Assembly (NCBI GenBank): GCA_964654535.1
Contig: CAZZIZ010000064.1
Span: 1 to 16,564, forward strand
Origin: CAZZIZ01 sp964654535
Lineage (GTDB): Bacteria; Bacteroidota; Bacteroidia; Chitinophagales; UBA2359
Direction of reading: 5' to 3'
Length of the DNA: 16,564 nucleotides
A program made the position numbers and the translations under genes. The notes beneath the pieces were generated by a model. That model ran no database searches. It was not told the origin of the DNA and saw nothing but the letters and a program-made list of their open reading frames with translations. Below are positions 1 through 7,195 of this stretch, one piece after another. Each line of letters opens with the position of its first letter. Position 1 is the stretch's first letter.

Positions 1-2
1 GT

Positions 3-455
3 ACTCAAGAATTACAAAACGCTTTTCAGTTTGCTCGAATCATAAACCATTACCAAGGATTTAAAGTCTTGAGTGTTGCTTCCGAAAAGTTCGGTTGGGA
101 TTTGAATCTCAGGAGCATTGCGCGCGTATGGACCAATGGATGTATCATTCGATCCGATTTAATGAAGGAGCTGGTTCCGAAGCTGTCGCAAAGCAAAAAT
201 TTACTAGAGGATAAGGAATTGATTGGTCAATTGAAATTACTGCGTCCGAATGCAGCTAAAGTGATTTCCCAATGCGCATTGAACGGAATCGCCGTGCCAT
301 GCCTAAGTGAATCGCTGAATTTCTTCTTTTCTGTCACCACCGCTAACTCCAACGCAAATCTCATTCAGGCGCAAAGAGATTACTTCGGTGCGCATAGCTA
401 TCTACGAACCGATGATCCTAATGAACAGCCTCACCATACGATTTGGAAAACCTAA
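3..455 (+). CDS. gnd: 6-phosphogluconate dehydrogenase, decarboxylating (C-terminal part)
   Basis: This is the 3' end of a gene that enters the window from the left. The open frame runs from base 3 without a start of its own, and the TTG at 69 is internal. The enzyme oxidises and decarboxylates 6-phosphogluconate to ribulose 5-phosphate with NADP+ in the cytoplasmic oxidative pentose phosphate pathway. About 150 residues are visible. They match the all-helical C-terminal domain: an IIRS segment after the W-x-x-GCIIRS turn, then the family's QAQRDYFGAH motif and the final H-H-T-x-W tail. The C-terminal tail in this family reaches into the partner subunit's active site, and here it looks complete. 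The Nramp-like gene starts 15 bp downstream on the same strand, so the two are probably co-transcribed. The N-terminal NADP-binding domain lies outside the window. Confidence 0.93.
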   Translation, partial: TQELQNAFQFARIINHYQGFKVLSVASEKFGWDLNLRSIARVWTNGCIIRSDLMKELVPKLSQSKNLLEDKELIGQLKLLRPNAAKVISQCALNGIAVPCLSESLNFFFSVTTANSNANLIQAQRDYFGAHSYLRTDDPNEQPHHTIWKT

Positions 456-470
456 TCAAATATATCTCGC

Positions 471-1748
471 ATGTCTGACCACCAGAACAAGTCCTTCATA
501 AAAAAAGCGATAGCCTTGCTTTTGGCTTTCGGTCCGGGCATTTTTGCCATAGGATACACAATAGGAACGGGTAGCGTAACCTCCATGATTGTTGCCGGAA
601 GTACATACGGTATGCAGTTACTCTGGGTCTTGTTCTTGAGTTGTTTGTTTTCCGGCGTATTAATGCACGCTTATGGAAAGTTTGCATTAGTTACAGGTGA
701 AACAGCTCTATACGGTTTCAAAAAAAATATCAAATATGGAAAGTGGCTTGCCATTTTGGTCATCCTTGGTGTCACCTTCGGCCAGTGGAACTCCCTAATG
801 GGCATTTTGGGTATTACGTCCAACATTATTTTCGAATTGTTGGCTATACAGTTCCCCACTCTTGCCGGACATCAATACGGAGTAGTATTGGCAATTGCCA
901 TTATTATCATTTCCACGTTTTATTCTTTTATGCTCATCGGGCGCTATTCATTTTTTGAGAAGGTACTGATTGTTTTTGTGAGCATTATGGGTTTATCTTT
1001 TCTAGTGTCTCTATTTTTTGTCTATCCATTGCCATCGGAAGTTGCTTTGGGTTTGGTGCCAAGTATTCCTAAAGTTCCTGGAGGAAAAATGATGGTAGCA
1101 GCCTTTGTTGGAACTACCATGGCGGCAGCAACCTTCCTGTCGCGTCCACTATTTGTAAAAGGAAAAGGTTGGACTATTAACAACTTAGCAGATCAGAAAA
1201 AAGACGCTATCCTTGCGGCCATTCTAATATTCGTTATTAGCGGAGCGATAATGGCAGTGGCAACCGGAGCATTGTTTCATCAAGGCGATCCTGTTACTAA
1301 AGTGTTGGATATGGCAAATACTTTGAAACCCGTTGCCGGAAACCTGTCCGTTTTTATTTTCTTTTTTGGAACGTTGAGTGCTGGACTATCTTCTATTTTT
1401 CCTTGCGCCTTAATCGCTCCGCTTTTACTGGCCGATTATCAATCCGGAGAATTGGATACCAGCTCCCGCCAGTTCAAGATCATTACTTTCGTGGCTTGTT
1501 TGACCGCTCTGATCGTTCCAATATTCGGGAGCAATCCTATTCAAATGCAGATATTATCTCAAGTATTCAATGTCTTCGTTTTACCTGCAGTTATAATTGG
1601 AATTATATTATTGCTGAACAACAAAAAGTTGATGAAGGAGTATAAGACCAGTATTGGAATTAACGTATCCCTGGTCTCGGCTCTGTTTTTCTCCTTGGTT
1701 ATTTCCTATAACGGAGTGCTGGCGCTGCTAGAATATTTACCTGAATGA
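471..1748 (+). CDS. Nramp-family transporter, divergent (non-canonical metal site)
   Basis: A 425-residue, very hydrophobic protein with about 11 predicted membrane helices, the size of an Nramp/MntH transporter. The N-terminus aligns well with MntH by eye: GPGIFAIGY, then a G-x-x-QLLWV stretch, then ATG-like VTGET after helix 2. Canonical Nramps carry DPGNF in helix 1, whose Asp and Asn bind the metal; here the same place reads GTGSV (residues 32-36). Helix 6 normally has MPH; here the segment is TTMAAAT (215-221). The known Mn/Fe-binding side chains are therefore missing although the fold is kept. Family membership is clear, but the substrate is not: it may be another cation or a different solute. 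The ATG at 471 is 15 bp after gnd, with no clear Shine-Dalgarno. It ends stop-to-stop against the convergent lyase gene. Confidence 0.82.
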   Translation: MSDHQNKSFIKKAIALLLAFGPGIFAIGYTIGTGSVTSMIVAGSTYGMQLLWVLFLSCLFSGVLMHAYGKFALVTGETALYGFKKNIKYGKWLAILVILGVTFGQWNSLMGILGITSNIIFELLAIQFPTLAGHQYGVVLAIAIIIISTFYSFMLIGRYSFFEKVLIVFVSIMGLSFLVSLFFVYPLPSEVALGLVPSIPKVPGGKMMVAAFVGTTMAAATFLSRPLFVKGKGWTINNLADQKKDAILAAILIFVISGAIMAVATGALFHQGDPVTKVLDMANTLKPVAGNLSVFIFFFGTLSAGLSSIFPCALIAPLLLADYQSGELDTSSRQFKIITFVACLTALIVPIFGSNPIQMQILSQVFNVFVLPAVIIGIILLLNNKKLMKEYKTSIGINVSLVSALFFSLVISYNGVLALLEYLPE

Positions 1749-3803
1749 TTATTCCGGCGGAGTTCCTGGCCCTACTGTAGCATCTCTGAACCAAACTTCC
1801 GTGTACGATCCATTTTCATATTGCTTGGGGATATCGCCACCATAAGTTTCCGCACCTGCGCACCAAACCATATTCGAATCAGGAGATTTTCCATTGGTTT
1901 GGTTATAAGCGCCTTGTTTGAAATATCCTAACTCATTTTTATAAGCAATTGCCTGTTCCGTTCCATCCTGCCCTATAGGTGCAAATATTTTCATAACCTG
2001 CGCGGGAATGTCGGCTCGGTTAACATATTCAGATTCGATTAGGTTTTTGGTAAATGTTTTAGTTTCGTGACCATCACTTTTAAAGGTGAGATACATAATG
2101 CCCTTATAGACATTTACTTCGTAGAAAAATTCTTCTCCTAATTCTATACCATCCGCTGGTTCAGCCGGAAAGTCGTCTTTGCTTGATCCAACATCTGAGA
2201 AATCGTAGCCCCAAACAGCAGTAGAATAGTCCCACCTTTTCTTATTACTGCCTTCTGTATTTATTTCATAATTCCAAAAGACCGAACCTTTACTATGCCC
2301 AGGAAATTTCTTGTAGAATATTTTAAGTGGCTCATTTTCATGTCCTTCACCGCTATGTATCTGCCCAACTACCGTAGAGTAGGAAGCCGCTACTCTGGCA
2401 TCGCCTGAAGTAGAAACTTGCATCACCCTGCATACACCGTTTAGTTTACCTCCTTCTTCTGGCTTCCAGTCTCTTAATTCATGCAACTCCGTCCTTGTAT
2501 TGCTGGAGTTCGGAGAAGTCACTCCTGAATTTGGTGTTTTATAAACGACCCAACGGCGAGTGCCATCGATAACTGTATAGAAAAAATCCTTGTGTTCGTA
2601 GTCAACAAGATTATCTACACTCGTTCCATCACCCATCAGCATTTTAAATTTGTCGAAAAAGGGAATCACCTCACTAGGGTAAACGATCTTGCTGCTAAGG
2701 CCATCATTGGCCGTGAAGTAGCCCGCGTTCGAATAGGCTTCATCGGGAATTTCAAGGCTTGCAGACTTAAACCATACTTCCGCATAACTTCCATCGGCAT
2801 ACTGTTTTGATATGTCGCCACCGTGAGTTTCAGCACCCGAACACCAAACCCTATTCACTGCAGGATCTTTTCCGTTGGTTTGATTGTAAGAACCTAGTTT
2901 AAAAAAAAGACCTTCATCAGCGTATGCGTTTTTTCGTTCCACACCATCTTGACCGATCGGTACAAACAAGTTCTTTACTTGTTCCGGCATTTGCGTGCGC
3001 TCAGCATATTCAGATTGGATAAGGTTTTTGCTAAAGGTTTTGGTCTCATGTCCCTTGCTGGTGAATTTGAGATTCATCATTCCATCTTTAATCTCTACTT
3101 CATAACTAAACTCTTCGCCCAATGCAATGCCATCTTTCGGTTCTGGAGGATAAGCGTTCGCTTCAGTTCCAACAACTGAAAAGTCATAACCCCAAATAGG
3201 ATAGGAGTAATCCCATCGTCCTGAATTGTCATCGCCAGCAGTGTTGATCTCATAATTCCAAAAGACTGAGCCTTTGTTATGCCCGGGAAACTTTTTGTAG
3301 AATATTTTCAGTGGTTCGTTTTCGTGTCCATCCGCACTATGAATCTGACCAATTACCGCCGAGTAGGTAGCAGCTACTCGGGCGTCACCCGTTTGAGCCA
3401 CATTCATCACCTTCAAAGTCGCGTTCATTTTAGCACTCGACGTCGCTGACCATTTTTTTAGTTGGGCCAACTCTGTTCTCGTATTATTGGAAGTGCCGTG
3501 TGTGTTCCCCGCATTGGGCGTTTTAAAAACGACCCAATCACTTTTACCATCATTGGTGGTATAGAAGAAACCTTTCTGCTCAAAGTTAGTCGCCTGACCT
3601 GCGTTAGTACCATCGCCAAGAATTAAATTCCAATCATCGAAAAATTGAATCACATCACTCGGGTATTTTGCGCCAGCAACCTGGGTTGACTCACTATTTG
3701 AACTTTCCTTTTTACTAAACGTAGAGCAACTATTCAGAAGTAATAGAGCGCACATCAATACTGTACAAAACGCCATTTTAGACGTTGAATATTGGATAGT
3801 CAT
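1749..3803 (-). CDS. Lipoprotein with two tandem PL7 (alginate lyase 2) domains
   Basis: The open frame reaches 3872 (707 residues), but the ATG at 3803 (residue 24) is the likelier start because it gives a compact lipoprotein signal ending in LNSC (Cys49 in the long frame). The mature protein would be lipid-anchored, probably on the outer membrane. Two homologous polysaccharide lyase family 7 domains follow (about 70-375 and 396-700, long-frame numbering). Each keeps the PL7 catalytic set: RTEL (Arg132/Arg460), QIH (176-178/504-506) and the terminal (F/Y)FKxG(S/A)YNQ (Tyr329/Tyr656). PL7 enzymes cleave alginate by beta-elimination; in characterised members QIH rather than QVH goes with activity on guluronate-containing blocks. 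The usual R-(S/T)-E-L-R motif lacks its final Arg in both domains, so another polyuronate is possible. The gene follows the aldehyde dehydrogenase after 162 bp. No SusC/D genes are nearby. Confidence 0.87.
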   Translation of the reverse strand: MTIQYSTSKMAFCTVLMCALLLLNSCSTFSKKESSNSESTQVAGAKYPSDVIQFFDDWNLILGDGTNAGQATNFEQKGFFYTTNDGKSDWVVFKTPNAGNTHGTSNNTRTELAQLKKWSATSSAKMNATLKVMNVAQTGDARVAATYSAVIGQIHSADGHENEPLKIFYKKFPGHNKGSVFWNYEINTAGDDNSGRWDYSYPIWGYDFSVVGTEANAYPPEPKDGIALGEEFSYEVEIKDGMMNLKFTSKGHETKTFSKNLIQSEYAERTQMPEQVKNLFVPIGQDGVERKNAYADEGLFFKLGSYNQTNGKDPAVNRVWCSGAETHGGDISKQYADGSYAEVWFKSASLEIPDEAYSNAGYFTANDGLSSKIVYPSEVIPFFDKFKMLMGDGTSVDNLVDYEHKDFFYTVIDGTRRWVVYKTPNSGVTSPNSSNTRTELHELRDWKPEEGGKLNGVCRVMQVSTSGDARVAASYSTVVGQIHSGEGHENEPLKIFYKKFPGHSKGSVFWNYEINTEGSNKKRWDYSTAVWGYDFSDVGSSKDDFPAEPADGIELGEEFFYEVNVYKGIMYLTFKSDGHETKTFTKNLIESEYVNRADIPAQVMKIFAPIGQDGTEQAIAYKNELGYFKQGAYNQTNGKSPDSNMVWCAGAETYGGDIPKQYENGSYTEVWFRDATVGPGTPPE

Positions 3804-3848
3804 TTTGCTAGGATTTTTTGTATTTGTCGGTTTTTTTGAACTATGAAT

Positions 3849-3880
3849 CAAACTAGAAAATACAAACATCATCCCACAAA
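3849..3880 (-). promoter_or_regulatory. Possible promoter of the PL7 lipoprotein gene
   Basis: Read on the minus strand there is a TTTG (complement of 3877-3880), 21 bp, then TAGTTTG (complement of 3849-3855). This is close to the Bacteroidota TTTG-N19/20-TAnnTTTG promoter but one base short in the second box. If used, transcription would begin below 3849, which excludes the long-frame ATG at 3872 and supports the ATG at 3803. This is a weak match found by eye. Confidence 0.3.
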
Positions 3881-3965
3881 TTGGAGGATTAATTAGGCGA
3901 AAGAGCGAACTTAACAGTAACCGAAATGGTCAAGGTGCTCTGTTCGCCCCTCCGCAAACTATTGA

Positions 3966-5510
3966 CTAAAAATCAAACTTTATTCCTTGAGCTAAAGGCA
4001 ATTTATCACCGTAATTTATGGTGTTGGTCTGACGACGCATATAAATCTTCCAAGCATCGGAACCAGATTCACGACCGCCGCCAGTTTCTTTTTCACCACC
4101 GAAGGCGCCACCAATCTCCGCACCAGATGTACCTATGTTAACGTTCGCAATTCCGCAATCAGAGCCGGCGCAAGAAAGAAACTTCTCCATCTCGCGAACA
4201 TTGGTCGTCATTATAGCCGAAGACAAGCCTTGCGGCACGTCGTTTTGCATCGCGATCGCTTCTTCAATTTTCTTATACTTCATTAAGTACAAGATTGGTG
4301 CAAAGGTTTCGTGCTGTACTACGGCCATTTCGTTTTTCACTTCTGCTATTGCCGGTTTTACATAGCAACCAGATCCGTAGCCACGTCCTTTCAAAACACC
4401 ACCAGGAACCAACAATTTGCCACCTTCCTTTTTCACGCGCTTCAACGAATCTTCATACATTTTCACCGCATCTTTATCGATAAGTGGACCCACGTGCATC
4501 TTAGGATTCAAAGGATCCCCAATTTTCAATTGCTTGTAAGCCTTCACCAAATTCTTTTTCACCTTATCGTAAACCTTTTCGTGTACAATTAAGCGACGAG
4601 TGGAGGTGCAACGCTGACCGCAAGTTCCGACTGCGCCAAACACCGCACCGACGATAGTCATTTCTAAATCAGCATCTGGGGTTACAATAATGGCATTGTT
4701 GCCGCCCAACTCTAACAACGATTTACCCAATCGCTTGGCTACTTGCTTGGCAACAGATTTTCCCATCCGAGTAGAACCAGTAGCACTTACCAAAGGAATC
4801 CGCGTGTCTTTCGACAAGAGTTTGCCAATCTTGTAATCTCCGTTTACAATACAAGACACACCCTCTGGTACTTTGTTCGCTTTAAAAACCTTAGCGATAA
4901 TTTTCTGACAAGCAACCGAACAAAGCGGCGCTTTTTCTGAAGGCTTCCAAACGCAAGTGTCTCCACAAACCCAAGCGAGTGCTGTGTTCCAGGCCCAAAC
5001 CGCCACGGGAAAGTTAAAAGCAGAAATAATTCCGACCACACCCAAAGGATGGTATTGCTCGTACATACGGTGCAGCGGACGTTCAGAGTGCATGGTCAAA
5101 CCGTAAAGCTGACGAGACAAGCCAACGGCAAAGTCGCAGATGTCAATCATCTCCTGGACTTCACCCCAACCTTCTTGCAAAGACTTACCCATTTCGTAAG
5201 AAACCAAGCGACCCAGGGCATCCTTGTTTTTACGTAACTCTTCACCAAACTGTCGCACTACTTCACCTCTTTGTGGAGCGGTCCAAGTTTGCCATTCTTT
5301 CTGCGCTTTTTGTGCGGTTCGTACCACTTTGTTGTAGTCCGCTTTCGAAGCCTCACTTACTGTACCGATGATTTTTCCGTCCACCGGTGAGAATGAAGTG
5401 ATTGCTCCCTTTTTACCCGTAATCCATTTACTACCGGTTGAAACGCCGGAGTTGTTTGCGGTCAATCCGAGCTTTTTGAGAAATGATTTTTTACTTGTCG
5501 CAGTCGCCAT
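3966..5510 (-). CDS. amaB: ALDH7-type aldehyde dehydrogenase (alpha-aminoadipate semialdehyde dehydrogenase)
   Basis: A 514-residue soluble NAD(P)+-dependent aldehyde dehydrogenase, the normal length. The catalytic landmarks are present: SAFNFP with Asn166, the G-S-T-x-x-G nucleotide-binding turn (245-250), LELGGNN with the general base Glu267, and GQRCTS with the nucleophile Cys301. The GQRCTSTRR and ELGGNNA wording and the HPLGVVGIISAFNFPVAVW stretch resemble the ALDH7 (antiquitin) family. Members of that family oxidise alpha-aminoadipate semialdehyde / piperideine-6-carboxylate in lysine degradation and also clear lipid aldehydes. The family call is firm; the lysine substrate is inferred from family resemblance. 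The gene is monocistronic or heads a loose unit with the PL7 gene downstream, and nothing nearby belongs to lysine catabolism. No Shine-Dalgarno is evident, which is usual for this phylum. Confidence 0.9.
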   Translation of the reverse strand: MATATSKKSFLKKLGLTANNSGVSTGSKWITGKKGAITSFSPVDGKIIGTVSEASKADYNKVVRTAQKAQKEWQTWTAPQRGEVVRQFGEELRKNKDALGRLVSYEMGKSLQEGWGEVQEMIDICDFAVGLSRQLYGLTMHSERPLHRMYEQYHPLGVVGIISAFNFPVAVWAWNTALAWVCGDTCVWKPSEKAPLCSVACQKIIAKVFKANKVPEGVSCIVNGDYKIGKLLSKDTRIPLVSATGSTRMGKSVAKQVAKRLGKSLLELGGNNAIIVTPDADLEMTIVGAVFGAVGTCGQRCTSTRRLIVHEKVYDKVKKNLVKAYKQLKIGDPLNPKMHVGPLIDKDAVKMYEDSLKRVKKEGGKLLVPGGVLKGRGYGSGCYVKPAIAEVKNEMAVVQHETFAPILYLMKYKKIEEAIAMQNDVPQGLSSAIMTTNVREMEKFLSCAGSDCGIANVNIGTSGAEIGGAFGGEKETGGGRESGSDAWKIYMRRQTNTINYGDKLPLAQGIKFDF

Positions 5511-5525
5511 TTATTGAGTTTTTTG

Positions 5526-5533
5526 TAAAGGTA
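5526..5533 (-). promoter_or_regulatory. Possible -7 element for the aldehyde dehydrogenase gene
   Basis: On the minus strand TACCTTTA lies 15 bp before the start codon, one mismatch from the Bacteroidota -7 box TAnnTTTG. No convincing TTTG box sits about 20 bp upstream (only TTTA), so this is a tentative call. Transcription from here would leave a leader of only about a dozen bases. Confidence 0.3.
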
Positions 5534-5564
5534 CAATGTTCTGTAGACGTTTTAAATGATAGTG

Positions 5565-5780
5565 ATTTGGGCGCGTCACGATCGGCTAAACCCAGGGCCT
5601 GGCTGCATCGTGACCAGGCTATCGGCCCTGTCTTGAGCGCAGTCGAAAGAACGACGCTTCGCTTCGGTGTTTTGGGGGGCGGGGCAATATTGCTTCTACC
5701 GCTAGGGCGGTAAGCAATTTTCTGCCCAGCCCAACAAAAACACTCCTTCCTTTGGTCGGCTGCCTACTATCCTTCGCGCG
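5565..5780 (+). repeat. Interspersed repeat unit A (TTGGGCG... family)
   Basis: This is the left arm of the composite element 5565-6245. It starts ATTTGGGCGCG, carries a GACCAGGCTATCGGC block near 5612-5626, a 22-bp block (5655-5676) that is perfectly repeated in inverse orientation at 6110-6131, a 34-bp hairpin module (5685-5718) matching 6068-6101 at 33 of 34 positions, and ends CTACTATCCTTCGCGCG (5764-5780; 16 of 17 match with 6008-6024 reversed). The hairpin folds as ATTGCTT/AAGCAAT plus ACCGC/GCGGT. Compared with unit B it has extra sequence around 5583-5654, including TTGAGCGCAGTCGAAA. Confidence 0.8.
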
Positions 5781-6007
5781 AGGAAAGTGCGGAGGTATTG
5801 GTACAATGCGAATTGATTTCTAAAGACCTATCAAGTATTTGCATTAATGTTATCAGTATGTAACAATTGTTTATGAGAGTTGAGAGTCCAGTACAGATAT
5901 ATTCTAGTCAAGTAGTAAAATCTTCTCATCCCTTAATTTTAAACCCTAATGTAACAAGGGTAAGAGTTTGTAATTCTTGTTAAAGAGTCACCGCAGGCCC
6001 AGCTCCC

Positions 6008-6245
6008 CGCGTGAAGGATAGTAGTGATGACCCGCAGGGGCAGTGTTTTCGGTGGAGGCTGCAGACCATTGCTTACCGCCTTAGCGGTAGAAGCAATATT
6101 GCAGCCGAGCCCAAAACACCGAAGCGAAGCGGAGTCACGAATAGCCTGACCCCAGATTTTTTACTCTTTTTTCTGAAAAATATTTTAGCACCTAAAAGCC
6201 TGTTTCAGAGCAAATTGCAGCTAAAATCTGGGGGCACGCCCAAAT
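6008..6245 (-). repeat. Interspersed repeat unit B (TTGGGCGTGCCCC... family)
   Basis: This is the right arm of the composite element, read on the minus strand. It begins ATTTGGGCGTGCCCC (complement of 6231-6245), then an AT-rich imperfect palindrome (about 6154-6230), GGGGTCAGGCTATTCGTGAC (complement of 6134-6153), the 22-bp and 34-bp modules shared with unit A, and ends CTACTATCCTTCACGCG (complement of 6008-6024). The order of blocks is the same as in units C1 and C2 at 14461-14960, showing one repeat family with variable inner segments. Confidence 0.8.
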
Positions 6246-6272
6246 AAAAAACCAAACTATTTTACTCAAACC

Positions 6273-6304
6273 CTTGCTAGTCCTCAAAAATGGTCTTATA
6301 ATTG
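6273..6304 (+). promoter_or_regulatory. Probable promoter of the ABC/GntR operon
   Basis: CTTG (6273-6276), a 20-bp spacer and TATAATTG (6297-6304) match the Bacteroidota TTTG-N19/20-TAnnTTTG promoter with one mismatch in each box. Transcription would start near 6308, about 36 bases before the ATPase start codon, and inside the dyad described next. Confidence 0.5.
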
Positions 6305-6327
6305 TACTGTATTAGTTAAGTAGTACA
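6303..6327. promoter_or_regulatory. Operator-like dyad, probably for the operon's own GntR repressor
   Basis: TGTACT (6303-6308) and AGTACA (6322-6327) form a perfect 6-bp inverted repeat separated by 13 bp with an AT-rich centre. It overlaps the end of the probable -7 box and the start of transcription, a position where a bound dimer would block RNA polymerase. YtrA-type GntR repressors, one of which is encoded at 7991, typically bind such dyads ahead of their own operons. The dyad is seen directly; the assignment to this repressor is inference. Confidence 0.55.
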
Positions 6328-6343
6328 CTAAAACAACACCACA

Positions 6344-7195
6344 ATGATAGAAATCAAACAAATCGATTACAAGTACCGCAAATCCCCTCCGCTGTACGAA
6401 GGTCTCGACCTGACGCTCGAGCCGGGCAACATCTACGGATTGCTGGGTAGAAATGGGGCAGGGAAGACCACCTTACTCAAATTGATAACCGGATTGCTTT
6501 TTCCGCAAACTGGTTCTCTCGACGTTTTGGGATACAATCCCCAGGACCGGCTCCCATCTTTCCTAAGCGATGTGTTCTTTATTCAGGAAGAAATTTATCT
6601 ACCTGAAATGCGCATCGATTCGTACCGTAAATTGTACGCACCATTTTATCCCAACTTCGATGATGCGGCTTTCGATAAGCTGATCACCGAATTTGAGTTG
6701 GATCAAAGCCGCAAGACCAACGAGTTGTCTTATGGACAAAAGAAAAAAGTGCTTTTGAGTTTTGGTATTGCAACCAATAGCAAAGTGCTTATTCTCGACG
6801 AGCCAACCAATGGATTGGACATTCCATCCAAAAGCCAGTTCCGACGTATACTCGCTACCGCAATTACGGACGATCGCATATTCTTAATCTCCACGCACCA
6901 AGTGCGCGATATGAACAACCTGATTGATCCGGTTTTGATATTGGAGAACGGAAAAATATTGTTCAACCAATCTACTTACGACGTGAGTCGCAAGCTAAGA
7001 TTTTACAACAGCTATGAAGCGCAAGAGCCGACTGATGCCCTGTTTGCGGAACGTATCCCAGGCGGCTACCAAGTTGTAGTGCCCAATACCAGCGACGATG
7101 AAACCGAGGTGGACATTGAGGCACTTTTCAATACCGTAATTGGAAACCGCGAAACCATTGATTCACTCTTTAAAGAAACCTACCATGAAGTCTAA
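6344..7195 (+). CDS. ABC transporter ATP-binding protein
   Basis: A 283-residue ATPase of the ABC-2/YtrB-like type. All nucleotide-binding motifs are intact: Walker A GRNGAGKTT (35-43), Q-loop Gln81, signature LSYGQ (128-132), Walker B VLILDE (148-153) and H-loop His185. A C-terminal extension of about 80 residues follows the core fold. It should act at the inner face of the cytoplasmic membrane, powering the membrane protein encoded next. The ATPase stop codon overlaps the start of the next gene by 11 bp (ATG at 7185), a sign of translational coupling. Co-transcription with a YtrA-type repressor suggests export of an envelope-active compound or a cell-envelope stress response, as in Gram-positive ytr operons. 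The substrate cannot be told from sequence. Confidence 0.9.
   Translation: MIEIKQIDYKYRKSPPLYEGLDLTLEPGNIYGLLGRNGAGKTTLLKLITGLLFPQTGSLDVLGYNPQDRLPSFLSDVFFIQEEIYLPEMRIDSYRKLYAPFYPNFDDAAFDKLITEFELDQSRKTNELSYGQKKKVLLSFGIATNSKVLILDEPTNGLDIPSKSQFRRILATAITDDRIFLISTHQVRDMNNLIDPVLILENGKILFNQSTYDVSRKLRFYNSYEAQEPTDALFAERIPGGYQVVVPNTSDDETEVDIEALFNTVIGNRETIDSLFKETYHEV

Larger units (their letters stand above)
5511..6343. other. Gene-free region dominated by a facing pair of repeat elements
   Basis: No credible coding sequence exists in these 833 bases; the short open frames have no protein-like composition and overlap the palindromic repeats. Contents from left to right: the leader of the aldehyde dehydrogenase gene (minus strand), repeat unit A (5565-5780, plus orientation), an AT-richer spacer (5781-6007) with one small hairpin (ACCCT 5943-5947 with AGGGT 5957-5961), repeat unit B (6008-6245, minus orientation), and finally the promoter and operator of the ABC operon (6273-6327). 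Confidence 0.8.

Noticed and set aside
456..470. A metal riboswitch ahead of the Nramp-like gene
   Set aside because: The gap after gnd is only 15 bp, too short for a riboswitch such as yybP-ykoY.
3903..3947. Terminator after the aldehyde dehydrogenase gene
   Set aside because: GCGAAC and GTTCGC can pair, but the loop is over 30 bases and no T-run follows on the minus strand.
5781..6007. A tRNA or small RNA gene in the spacer of the first composite element
   Set aside because: No cloverleaf, no TTCGAnTCC arm, and only one 5-bp hairpin could be found.
6011..6247. A 78-codon open frame over repeat unit B
   Set aside because: It coincides with the inverted repeat, has no protein-like pattern and no start signal.
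7140..7184. Longer N-terminus for the ABC membrane protein
   Set aside because: It would overlap the ATPase gene by 56 bp; the ATG at 7185 gives normal 11-bp coupling and a typical N-terminus.
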